Source: Agapetus fuscipes (lineage: Eukaryota > Arthropoda > Insecta > Trichoptera > Glossosomatidae). From it: a stretch of 64,000 nt of DNA. Made by a program: the position numbers and the translations under genes. Positions within the stretch are counted from its first letter, which is position 1. Each line of letters starts with the position of its first letter. Positions 20,532-30,853 of the stretch are shown here, piece by piece. The stretch is taken from contig OX637334.1 in assembly GCA_951799405.1 (NCBI GenBank), forward strand, positions 186,001 through 250,000, read 5' to 3'. Under the pieces are notes generated by a model, which saw only the letters and a program-made list of their open reading frames with translations, was not told the origin of the DNA and made no database searches.

Positions 20532-22142
20532 ATGTCAAGCTAATTAAGACAAAAACAATTAACAAAGTCATCAAGTAAGTTATTTCTAGCGTATATGCTG
20601 TACTCAGTTCACTTTGATTCACCGTCCATGTCTCACTTCCCCACACCACAATCGGTAACAATATTCCAAATAATATCTATCGATACTATCACGCATCTTC
20701 TTTAACTTGCGCGCTTTTAATTTCTTTCATCTGTTTGCCTGTTATCTATTGACTATTATTAGTTATTTCTGTTATCTGTTGCAATTCAGTAAATCATCTT
20801 GTTCTTGTTCACTTATTTGTTCAAGAAAGCTTTTAAAAATAATGAAAATAAGCAGGTGAAACGCATAAATAAAGTAGGTTAACAATGCGATAGAGTGGCT
20901 CTCGATGCAGCGCGACAAATCCCGGCAAGGTTTACGTTTTTGTCCGCTTCCGGTTGATTTACGATGCTAAGTGCATTTCCGGTGTAGCGACGCGGGAAGT
21001 TTTATCTCCAGCCCGAGTAGAAACCTCTCTCCCCGCCCCAACTCAACCAAAGAGACTCACCAAACTGGCACGGAAACTAAAAACGCTGCAGATCTTCTAA
21101 CAACATAACAAATTGGTCAAAGATAACTCGTCCACAGACAGAGAGTCAATGGAGAATGTGGTCACACCACAGTTCGTCTACGCGACTTTTAGTTTTACGA
21201 AATCTCGAACAAAGCTAGAGTTGACAGATAACACGCGTTATAAATATTGTGATCGCTAAAATTGACGAATTTAAAAGGAAAAATGCATTATTTTAAGACA
21301 ATATGGAATGTATTTATTTCAATAAATAATACGATATATACTCGTATATATACTTTTTTAATAAATACAATGGACTTTCAAACCCTAACAAATAAAATGG
21401 AATGTGTTATAATTGAGTGTCGAAACACAAAATAGATTTGGACAAAATAGCCTTATTTCGTATGACTACACCGCTGCAACGTTTGACAGGACTGAGACAA
21501 ATGTGGTCAATGTACGTATCGATGCAGTAAGTTAGTTTCTGCTCCTCCATGTTATTACTCAGTGGATGGATGCAGCGCGATGTGGTGCTGTGGAACAAGG
21601 CAGGAAGTTTCTGGAAATTTTCATGTCTGCAGAAGTAAGCTAGCGGTGTTTAACTGGGAATTCTAACTTTTTTTCCAAGGAAATGGTAAATTTTGTTCCC
21701 GCTCCATTTGAAGTGCCAAAAAATGAAATTAACTGCACATATATTGCAACTTTCCATAGCGTTGTCGCCGAAGGGGTCACATGTGGCGTGTGGGACCTAC
21801 TTATTTTACAGGTAAGAAGGCCGACCATGCGCCAAGTATTAGGTCCTTACATTACATATGAAATCGGCGTTTTGCCGTACCTACTGGCCACTTTGATCTC
21901 AAATATCTCCCCTTTGGTTAAGAATTCCAAATTCAAATTGATACAGCTAGTTACTAACGCATTTGTGTTTTGAAAATTGCAATTCATTTAGGTCAAAAAT
22001 AAATTAAATTAATAAATAACATGAAGAAAAAAGAAAATAGAAAAAATTAAAAACAGAATAAGAATAGAAGATAAAATAAAAGAGAAAAAGAAAGAAAATC
22101 CAATCAGGTGTGAGAGTGAAGTAAGTATGTGTGTGCGCTTAC
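20532..22142. other. Tomosyn intron flanking exon b, downstream side
   Basis: No coding exon or classifiable repeat was recognised. The 20890-21060 segment is relatively GC-rich (cccggcaagg, ccgcttccgg). ORFs here have no recognisable domain. Confidence 0.45.
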
Positions 22143-22367
22143 TTCTCCCTCTGGAACTTGAGCGTGTGCACGACCTGCGGCGACTTCTGGCGGAAGTTCC
22201 ACATGTGCAGGCAGTCGTCAGCCGTGGCCGTGACCAGCGCGCCCTCGTTGATGACGAAGCGCGCGTGCAGCACGGCCTCGCCCCCGGGGGGCGCGTCGTG
22301 GCGCAGCAGCGTCTCGCCCCCGGCAGGGTCGGGGCGCATGTGGGCGTCCACGCCGGGGCGTCCCAGG
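22143..22367 (-). CDS. tomosyn: Tomosyn (syntaxin-binding protein 5-like), internal exon b
   Basis: A 225-bp exon on the minus strand. The acceptor is gcttgctcag|cctggga and the donor is agggagaa|gtaagc. Its first base completes a Leu codon (ct from exon a plus c). It then encodes LGRPGVDAHMRPDPAGGETL, LRHDAPPGGEAVLHARFVIN, EGALVTATADDCLHMWNFRQ and KSPQVVHTLKFQRE. LGRPGVD, INEGALV and DDxLHxWNxRQKxPxxxHxLKF are hallmark strings of tomosyn/STXBP5 WD40 repeats. The last two bases (aa) join g of exon c to give Lys. The exon is much more GC-rich than the surrounding introns. The PAGGE/PPGGE stretch between the two conserved blocks looks insect-specific and low-complexity. Long ORFs on the opposite strand are shadows. 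Confidence 0.95.
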
Positions 22368-22465
22368 CTGAGCAAGCAGTCAAGGAAGCATAGGGCGGGA
22401 ATATAACAGTCATACACAAAACCAATAACAGATGGTTACAAACATATGATGGAGAGATGTTTCCG

Positions 22466-22614
22466 GGATCGTTGCCGTGATGTGTGAGAGCTGAAGCTTC
22501 CGGACGTTTCAACCATGCATACGATGGGCTTCTTTGGCGTGAAAGTTAAATGATCTTGATGAAACTGTGAAACGTCCGGAAGCTCCAGCTCCCGCAGACC
22601 ACGGCAACAGATCC
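22466..22614. repeat. Imperfect palindrome ~100 nt upstream of exon b
   Basis: Arms of about 45 bp: left 22466-22510 includes gaagcttccggacgtttc, and right 22569-22614 includes gaaacgtccggaagctcc. Outer parts pair ggatcgttgccgtg with cacggcaacagatcc. The loop is about 58 nt. Confidence 0.75.
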
Positions 22615-22615
22615 A

Positions 22616-23700
22616 GCGAAAACAGCTCTTCAGCATCATCTGCCGTCCGTGTAAGCCTCAAACTCTTATGAAATACAAAATTAACAATAGCAAACAGCAA
22701 ATGTGTTTGAGGAGGTGTCATGGTAGAGTGGGGGTGTGTAATGACAATGGTGTAAAGTAAACGATACGGTTTCAACGAGTGTTCCTGAGATGGATTTAAT
22801 GTATGGGTGAAATCTGTAAAAAAACACTATTATACGTGAACCCATTAATACGCCGTCTCACCAATCAAGCAAGGATTTTGAAGACAAGTGTTTTGTTGTG
22901 AAATTCGAAGACGATGTCGGTACATATGCTTTGGCTTCATCTTAAAGATTGCACGCCAAGACCAACATAAAACCCTAACGGTATTATTCACACACGAAAA
23001 ATTCACAGATCAACCGTCAGCTAACGTGAATTTGATCCATGGATCAGCTGTAGATCAAACGCTTTGTAAATAACATGTAAATGACTCATTACAGTACAGT
23101 AAAAACCCCCAACATCAATAAATAACTCCATTTTTTGACACATTCCTCTTTGTTACTTTATCGACAGCGATTAGGAAATCCCCGTCAACAAAATTCAGCA
23201 CATCTACCTGAAAACGCGTGCTGTTTCAGTCTAGTGATAGCAACACTACCTGCCTATAATGCCAATGGTTTATGATGTTTTTTATTTCTGTTTTTACTGC
23301 GTGGAGTCAGATGAATGCAAATATTTATTTATATTTTTTATTGTATCGCTGCTCCACCTGTGACCTTTATTTGCAATTTTATTGGAAAATCTTTCTACGC
23401 CACTGCGGATTCGTCTCCCCTCCAAAACATTTTGAAAATCCAGTACTCCGGTATTTTAACTGCACATATAATGCAACTTGTTTACCGGATTTTCTCCAAA
23501 ACAGTTGTAGGTTGCGAGTGGAATCTATTTATTTTTATAGCTAAGTGTACAAGCCTTACGTCAACCACTCCACTTAAAGTGGGGTTTTCCTATTCTCTAG
23601 GCTTTAGGTTATCATTTCTTGTGAAGGTTAAGTGCACGTTTACGGTATTTTGATTTTGAGCTTGATGTAAACACAGAAACGGAAAAAACGTCACTGGGAT
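22616..23700. other. Intronic DNA, no gene seen
   Basis: AT-rich sequence without a recognisable exon or assigned repeat. Confidence 0.45.
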
Positions 23701-23701
23701 T

Positions 23702-23902
23702 CGTCTTATTGGCACTAACGCTGGTTCGAGCCCCGCCTGCGTCATGCTCTATCGACAATAACTTGAACCAGTCTCAACAGATATCATTGGGTAGGTATGA
23801 AATAATTCATTATTAATTGATTGATAACGTTGATAACTGTTTCTAGCAATGCAAAATAGGTTGGTTAATTGAATTCCTATTCACAAATCTATTTTAAAAA
23901 AA
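23702..23902 (+). mobile_element. SINE family III copy, III-4
   Basis: The partial head (ctggttcgagccccgcctg), body, attaattgattg centre and 3' end ataggttggttaattgaatt plus an A-rich tail follow the family order. Confidence 0.75.
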
Positions 23903-23905
23903 AAT

Positions 23906-23990
23906 TACCCTTGATGAAGATCGAACCGTACCCCTCTGGCGTTGGATGCAAGCGCTGTTCCAACTAAACTATTGACCGGACGCCTTATTA
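23906..23990 (-). repeat. tRNA-like head, minus strand
   Basis: Reversed, it reads aatagtttagttggaaca (A-box-like) and ggtacggttcgatcttca (B-box-like). It abuts the A-rich tail of III-4. Stems are poor, so it is probably a SINE head. Confidence 0.4.
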
Positions 23991-26394
23991 TAATTTATTT
24001 GTTTCATAAATGTTATATTTCACCTTATCAAATGTGGGAAGATTAGGTACAGAGTTCACAAATTCCCGGAACAAAACCGGCTTAGGGGGCGGGAGTGGGC
24101 AGGGGCGCCTCCTAAGCGGCATTATAACCGCTAATTAATAATTTCTCCGCTAATTCAGAGATGGCGCTGGAAGCAAGCGGCCATGTTGCTTTAACCCTTT
24201 GAGGATTGCGTATTTGTAAATAATTTAAGCTATTGTTAGGGACGCGATTAGGCGGGGGAGGGTTATAATCGCGGGGTTATTGTTCATCCACAGAATCAGC
24301 ACCTGCATTGTAATACTGAACTGTTCTAAGTCGATCATAGACTAAGCGTTGAGCTTTTCTTCGTGAAGCGGAATGGAATTCACTAACCTATTTTGGCAAT
24401 TGGCAATATCAATTAATATGTTAAAAAAAAAAAAAAAAATTCAAAACTTAGTTTTATTTTCACAATAATTTTATCCGCCTCAGGTACTTTCGACCTTCAA
24501 GATTCAGGCCATTATCAAGAGTGAATACACAAACCCTACAAAATCAAATTAATATCTATTTAAAAAAGAAATTCGACTTTTTTTTATTCGTATCCCTATT
24601 ATTTTTTATGCAAAACATTACACACTTCAGACCCTGATGATGGTCTGAGGATAGCAAAACGTTTGTATTTTTTATATATAAAGTAGAGAGATAAAAAAGC
24701 AGTGTCATAAAATAAAGAAAAACTTGTTTTTCTTTTTGAAATAATAATGAATTTTCAGTTATTATACAAAAAAATATAAGTGGGTAATTATTCTTAATTC
24801 TTATTTATCTATTGTGCCAGGTGCAAAGCTGTTGATAAAGGGCACAATAGGAATCGAACACGCGTTATTGTATTTCAAACATACTTAGTCGAGATTACCT
24901 TGACCTCTCAGCTTTTAAGACAGTTTTTAGACCCTTTTATAGACAGTTCCACCCTATTGTAGCGTACAGGCTGTATGTGAGAGAAGACCATAGAAAAATC
25001 TAAGAAATAAGCATGTTTACGTGGAAAGTCGTATGAATAAGTGAAACACGCTGGGCAACAGAATATCGCACGTTTTCAATTATACAACCTTTAAATGCCG
25101 CGCCGCGTTGGTCAGGGGTTGGGGTTTTGAAAGCGGCCAGCTGAATTATAAATTGGAAACAAAATGGAAGAGCGCTCCGAGGGGAGGCCAGTCTTAAATA
25201 ACGCATAACTTAATAAGGTCCGGCACCACGAGTGTACGAGCTTTCGTTCAAATTCAAACAGAGAATTTACCAAAAAAATGATAGACGCCTCTAGTGGGTG
25301 TTTACTGTTTAGGTTTCTAGACATTATTTTGGTAAAACCATAAAGGTGAACCTAAACTCAATATATTATTCTTGAGGCACATCTACATAAGTTACAGCCA
25401 ACTTCCACTATTTTGTGGAAAACATTAAAATAATGGAATGCTTCATTTCTGATTTTGAAAATCATCACTGTCACTGCTACGTGAACGTAGCTCCAACTAT
25501 GGCCACTTCACCGCCATACATTTTGCTCCAACCTTACTATGGATGGTATTCAGTGCCTTTTTTAATTTACAATTCACAGCTAAAAGTGTTAACATCAGTT
25601 TTTAACGCGTAAAAAGATTGTTTACCTAGAGACTCGGAGCCGAATGTAAGGCATTTTTCTTGGCATATAATAATAAGGTCTTTATTGTTTTTATCAATAT
25701 GTACAAAGTATTACAATAAAAATAAATTTTAAAAATCTAATTACAATAAATACTCCCCAAAGTAAGCATAGCTTGTGTTTTGGGGAGGGTTTTGAGGAGA
25801 ACCAAACTTCATATATATTTCGTTAAATGTTGTATATTTTGATACTTAGTGCATTATCCGTAAATAACCCACTTAATGATCCATTGATCAATTTAAAATC
25901 GGTAATCACGTGTTTGTTTAGTCATTAATTTTACAATATCTTTAAAACGTAAATTTGAGGTTGTAAGTTCAAGGGCAGAAACAGAAAACAAAAAGTTACC
26001 CAAAAAAAGTACAAACACTTTCAATTTGCGTGAGCATAGTTTCCATATTTTGTTTTCGATTTCGCTCCGGAATCCCCACTCATTTTTGCTCCGGATCTCC
26101 GTATGTTTTTCTGGATAAATTGTAAATGCGACACGCAGTCCGGACCGGATTTGTCCGAGACCCCCGGGTGGAAAATGTTTTTCAGAAATACGTTTTGTTG
26201 TGTCAAAACACTCTTTTGTTTTGTCATTTCGATTGACAAAGGCTTTTGTTTGGGCTTAATGCAAAAATATGGAAATGTCGTTGAATTACACACGCAACAG
26301 TTAAAATAAGAGAACATGTAAATTTTCACAACCATACAGAGAACTTTCAACAAATAAAATAAACTTATACCTAATAATTTTTATATTATGATGA
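23991..26394. other. Long intronic stretch, fragments only
   Basis: Recognisable pieces: a GC-rich patch at 24055-24180; a SINE III 3' fragment on the minus strand at about 24355-24435; two gatgatggtctga-type motifs (about 24490-24540 reversed, 24635-24665 forward) like those seen near retroelement 3' ends; and a minus-strand B-box-like site at about 24850. No exon was recognised. Confidence 0.4.
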
Positions 26395-26690
26395 TTTATT
26401 TGGTGAGCGCTGTTTTAGTGTGAATCACACCTAACACCGGGTTATTCGACCAGGACAACAAATTGATTGATTTCCATTGGCAAGGTTTACTCAGACATTG
26501 CAGAGAATCCTCACTTCAAGTGATGTGGTTGGTGTGAGGCTGACCTCCTTACATGTAAAAATAAGACGGTTCCGCTCTTCGGGGACAATGCAGTACTTAA
26601 TGTGTAGCTTAGTTGCGTTATTGTCAGTGATACATTTTATGTATTAGGTCCATCCAGCCTTACAGCAACTGGGTCTTGCTTGAGAAAAGG
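26395..26690. mobile_element. Patchwork of SINE I and SINE II fragments
   Basis: 26395-26440 is a SINE I tail (gtgagcgctgtttt, minus orientation). 26458-26640 is the 3' part of SINE II, ending tgtgtagcttagttgcg. 26645-26690 is the SINE I body ggtccatccagccttac in plus orientation. Confidence 0.6.
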
Positions 26691-26950
26691 TCGATAGCTC
26701 AATTGGTAGAATGCTTGCATTCCATGCCGAGAGCAAGGGTTCGATCTCAATGTTTACTCAGCCTTCACAAGAAATGAGAACCAGCCCCCCCGGGAGCTGG
26801 GAAACCCCCACTTCAACTTAAAGTGGTTGGTGTGAGGCCAGCCCCCTTATCTGTAAAAATAAATATATCCCGAATCGCCACATGCGACCCCTTCGGGGAA
26901 ACGCAGGCAATAAGTTACACTATATGTGTAGCATAGTTGCGTTTTTTTTG
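26686..26950 (+). mobile_element. SINE family II copy, II-2
   Basis: The tRNA-Ala-like head (agctcaattggtagaatgct, agggttcgatctcaat) is followed by the family body (ctcagccttcacaagaaatg, gttggtgtgaggcc) and the 3' end gtagcatagttgcgttttt. The part between head and body is shorter than in II-3. Confidence 0.8.
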
Positions 26951-27482
26951 CGTTTTTTGACAAAAATCCATTGTTCTATGAATTTTCCAAAAAACTTTCC
27001 CAAACCTACCATTTTCTATATTTTATTTCATGCTTTTGCTTTTTCCAGAAACTATCATTTTTCACATGTTATTTTTTTTGCAAACGTACAAATTTTGAAA
27101 TGTGATATTTCATGATGGCAGCCAGAGTGGAGTAAATACTGTTATATATTTCCCGCCGAATATTTCAGCGGAGTATTCCCGCGCTTGCGGCCAGGGGGGA
27201 GGGATGGGGGGGCAGGGGGACGCCCCGAGATATGATTGTAGTTTACAGGTTTGCCAATGTGCAGCACATCGACGGAATATCGGCGGAATGGCGCGGAATC
27301 ACGTACCGCGGAATTCCGCCGGGAAACGTAAATGCGTTTTGAATAAAAATTCACGTATTTTTACAGCGCAGATATGGTTTTGTTTTCATAAAATGTTTCA
27401 AATTCCAAATGAGAAATTTCCTACATCAAGGGTGACAGCAATAAAATGATATTACGGCATTATTCAGTATTTATTTCTATCC
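26951..27482. other. Intronic DNA with a GC-rich patch
   Basis: 27150-27330 is rich in ccgcgg, gcggaat and ggggg words, a sharp change from the AT-rich flanks. No exon was identified. Confidence 0.4.
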
Positions 27483-27658
27483 TAATGGGGTCGGACCATT
27501 TTTGAATTTGGAACTTGTTCTTGGCGAGCAATGTTAGTAATGTGTGGCACTGCTGTCCTTAGCGACCGATTACATAATATTTGTATGCCTTTTCCCTAGC
27601 AACCAATCCGTATTAATACACAATAATGTCAATGTTAATTCATGTGCGGACCTCATTA
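27483..27658. mobile_element. Short MITE, family IV copy
   Basis: A 176-bp element with terminal inverted repeats taatggggtcggaccat (left) and, reversed, taatgaggtccgcacatg (right). Internal words cttggcgagcaa and tttccctagcaacc recur near 33.9, 38.6 and 53.9 kb. Confidence 0.65.
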
Positions 27659-27680
27659 CAAAACAAATAATAGAGATTTT

Positions 27681-28095
27681 ATACGGCCTTTGTGGATCTG
27701 GAAAAGGCTTTTGACTCAGTGGACAGAGGTATGTTGTGGGATGTTTTGAAAGCATACGGAGTGAATGGAGCTCTACTCAATGCGGTGCATGCGAACTATG
27801 AGAATAGTATGGCCTGCATTCGTATTGATGGTGAGTATAGTGAATGGTTTGAAGTTTTTAAGGGTGTAAGGCAAGGATGTGTGATGAGCCCATGGCTATT
27901 TAACATAGTCATGGACAAGTGTGTTCGAGATGCTAGACTTGATGATTGTGGATTAATGATAGGAGAGAGCAAAGTAAGCGTTCTACTGTATGCGGATGAT
28001 GCAGTCCTTGTATCTGATTCAGCAGTGGAATTGCAAATGATGCTCTCTAGATTGAACGAAGCTTTGAAAGGTAATAATTTGAAGTTGAATGAAAA
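27681..28095 (+). mobile_element. LINE family X reverse-transcriptase fragment (5' part)
   Basis: The open frame encodes AFVDLEKAFDSVDRGMLW, GVRQGCVMSPWLFNIVMD and the catalytic LLYADDAVLVSD, then NNLKLNE, where LINE homology stops. These are RT palm motifs of a non-LTR retrotransposon ORF2. The same family resumes at 29409. The frame runs on to 28213 without family similarity. Confidence 0.9.
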
Positions 28096-28437
28096 TTTTC
28101 TTTCAGAGTTTCTTATCGCTGTGTACTTGGTTATAAATATTTACTTTCAGGGATTCATCGACTTACCTGTGCGGGGGAAAGATTTTCCTACTTATTTTCT
28201 TATCGATGCATAATTGTTAATTATAAGTTTATTTCAGAGATTCATTGACTTAACTAAGCGGAGGGAGGTTTTCTTCTTATCTTCGACAAAGTAGTTATTT
28301 ACTGTCGCTATCATTTATGTACTAACGCAACACACACACACCACTATTGACACTTTGCATCCAATTAGATTCTCTCTCTTGCCGGAATTCTGCAATGTTA
28401 TATTGAATTAAGAAATGTATGAGGGGAACATTACAGT
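28096..28437. other. Spacer inside the interrupted LINE X
   Basis: Contains two similar short stretches (ttcagggattcatcgactta and ttcagagattcattgactta). It may be extra 3' sequence of the inserted composite repeat, but copy 1 shows no counterpart. Confidence 0.4.
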
Positions 28438-29408
28438 ACTTATGTAGTTAAATTATTTATGTAAATCTTAAGACCGTTAGTTTAAAACGTTAAGTTTGAT
28501 CCATCCATTCTTGAGTTATCACAACAATTTTCAACACAAGTAGTTCTCTATCGGACTCGACCCCGTATTACGGACTCGACACAAATTCTGTACACAAAAA
28601 AAATTGTACCGCCACACGTCAGAGCCTCAAATCAGAAATGAAAAACGTGTAATTGAATTCCAATCAACCAAAGTTTCCGGACATCTGTCCCCACAGTCCA
28701 GCTCCACCCTCACCCCCCGTTAGCTCCCACCCTCACCCCCTGTTAGCTCCCACCCTCACCCCCTGTTAGCTCCCCCCCTCACCCCCTGTTAGCTCCCACC
28801 CTCACCCCCTGTTAGCTCCCCCCCTCACCCCCTGTTAGCTCCCACCCTCACCCCCTGTTAGCTCCCCCCCCTCACCCCTTGTTAGCTCCCACCCTTAAGT
28901 ACCAGCTGACCACTCTTACCCTCGATAGTCAAAATTCGTAAGTCAGTTAGTTATTGTTTTTAAGTAAATACACTGCAAAAATTCAAAAACAAGAACTTTT
29001 AATTTGTAACAAATGAGGCAAGGGGAAGACTTCTTCTTCTTTTGATGCCACTTCATGGCTATTTTTACTTTGGATGGTGCGGCTCGAAAAAGGGTCTTGG
29101 TGCTTCTGCCGAACCATTGTCGCAGGTTTTATGAGCCACAATGTCCTTCGGCGTCCCTGAGATCTTCTCTCCTCAATCGTACCTATCCTGTAGGATAAGG
29201 TAAAGGAGACAGTATTTCTCATTTGTCATAATGTGATCGAAGTACATCAGCTTTCTCTGCTTAATGGTTGGCAGAAGTTCCTTTGTGGTGCGCATACGTC
29301 GGAGGACTTCTTCATTGGTTTTCATCTCAGACACACATCTCGAACGCTTCAATTCTACTAAATTCTACTGAACTAAATCGTCTAGTAAAGTATATTGCTA
29401 TATATATT
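28438..29408 (-). repeat. Composite repeat C, copy 2 (uninterrupted)
   Basis: The minus-strand counterpart of 1553-7762 without the A and gypsy insertions. It holds a LINE RT tail (minus frame 28983-29222, GTIEERRSQGRRRTLWL) and the 3' non-coding part. The gypsy empty site is at 29229-29233 and the A empty site at 29349-29350. It lacks about 25 bp present near 1905-1930 of copy 1. Confidence 0.85.
28698..28900 (-). repeat. GC-rich ~23-bp minisatellite within composite repeat C
   Basis: About eight units of ccctgttagctcccaccctc+acc, strand-asymmetric (C-rich on plus, G-rich on minus). Only two to three units exist at the matching place in copy 1 (about 7455-7505). Confidence 0.9.
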
Positions 29409-29901
29409 AATGGAGGTTAGATTGGCGGTGCACGGTGGTATACTAGTGCCAACCTTGATGTATGGAAGTGAAGCCTGGACGGTGAGTGAAAGGGAAATTA
29501 GTAAAGTCCATACAGTAGAAATGGACTATCTAAGAAGTATGATTGGGAAAAAACGAAGTGACAGGGTGAGGAATGATTTTGTAAGAGAAGAATGTGGTGT
29601 AAGGGAAAGTGTGAAAGTGAAGATTAAAAGAAGTATGTTAAGATGGTTCGGGCACTTGGAGAGAATGAGTGATGAAAGATTGACGAAGAAAGTATATGTT
29701 GCTAGAATAGATGGATGTCGTGGTAGAGGAAGACCGAGAAAAGTATGGAAGGATCAAATCTCTGAAATAGCGAATGAATGGGATATCCAGAGTCATAATA
29801 AAAGGAGGACTTGTATGAAAAAGGTTATGACTCTGGATGAAATGAAAGAAGTATGCAAGGACAGGAAGAAGTGGCGGCTAATCTGCAATGTTGATTTCTA
29901 A
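29409..29901 (+). mobile_element. LINE family X reverse-transcriptase C-terminus (3' part)
   Basis: The open frame reads LMYGSEAWTVSEREI, MLRWFGHLERMSDERL, RGRGRPRKVWKDQISEIANE and then a stop. It completes the ORF2 begun at 27681, apart from roughly 100 residues expected after the catalytic motif. Similar to 61344-61685. It is followed about 120 bp later by A-9. Confidence 0.9.
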
Positions 29902-30024
29902 TGTTGGTGTATTCATTTGCTACATTTTTTGCATAGGAAATTTTTGACTTTTTTTGTATAGATTTCTTTGTAAGGTTTTGTTCTTTTTTATATTTAAATG
30001 TAATTTATTATTCATATTCCTTGA

Positions 30025-30275
30025 CTTATAGGTTGGTATGAGGCTGACCACCCATACTGTAAAAAATGGTTCACTTTGCCAATGTCACCCCTGTTTCAGG
30101 GAAGGTCGGCAAAAGTTGTGGGGCTTATGTTCATTTGAGGTTTGGATTTTATTTGTAAGTACACATTCAGCATTTGTAAGCGCGAACTACACTTGTTGGT
30201 TTGTGGGCATACATCTGAGAGCTTTAAATGAATATATCTTTGCAACTTAGATTATAGATTATAGATTATACAAAC
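30025..30275 (+). repeat. A-family dispersed repeat, A-9 (near-consensus)
   Basis: A good reference copy. It is preceded by attccttga, then cttataggttggtatgaggc, caatgtcacccctgtttcag, a central gtaagcgcgaacta, and the end tatctttgcaacttagatta with a (gattata)n tail. Confidence 0.9.
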
Positions 30276-30299
30276 AGACCAAAGATTTTTTTTTCTATA

Positions 30300-30440
30300 A
30301 AGTTTTTCATTGGCTAATTGTTTGGTATGAAAATGAACTATAATTCCGTAAAAAATGGTTTCAACAATGTCAACTTAGTCCCCGAGAAGGGTAGCAAGTA
30401 GGCGCTGCAGAGTACCTCATGTTCTTTTGACTCAGAGCTT
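30300..30440 (+). repeat. Diverged A-like 5' fragment
   Basis: gtttggtatgaaaatgaact, cgtaaaaaatggtttcaaca and gtcccgagaaggg-type words follow A order at low similarity. Confidence 0.35.
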
Positions 30441-30607
30441 TTAATATACAATCACAAATTTGAGAATCAGGTGTGATGTCAGATGCTGGATATCTCCCGG
30501 GTGGATCGAGTCACAAATGCCGAGGTACTTTCCCGTATGGATAAGAGAGCCAAACTCCTGATGTCCAAAGACATACACAAATTGGTTTATTCCGGGCACA
30601 TAATTCC

Positions 30608-30853
30608 TTGACTTACAGGTTGGTATAAGGCTGATAAAAAATGAGTAACTTTTCCAATGTCATCCCTATTTCAGGGAAGGTCAGCAAATGTTGCAGGGCT
30701 TATGTTCATTTGAGTTTTGGATTTTAATTTGGAAGAATACAAGCAGAATTCGTAAACGGGAACATACACGCGTGTCTTTTTGTGCGAATGCATTTTATAT
30801 GTATTGTAAATGTTATTATGTATATATTTTCAACTTAGATTATGGATTATAGA
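30608..30853 (+). repeat. A-family dispersed repeat, A-10
   Basis: Starts cttacaggttggtataaggc and ends attttcaacttagattatgg. A short gap replaces the accacccatactg part. Confidence 0.85.

Noticed and set aside
22009..22512. 167-codon minus ORF and the overlapping plus ORFs at 22127-22406
   Set aside because: These are shadow frames of exon b. The exon b frame with proper splice sites encodes the conserved tomosyn sequence.
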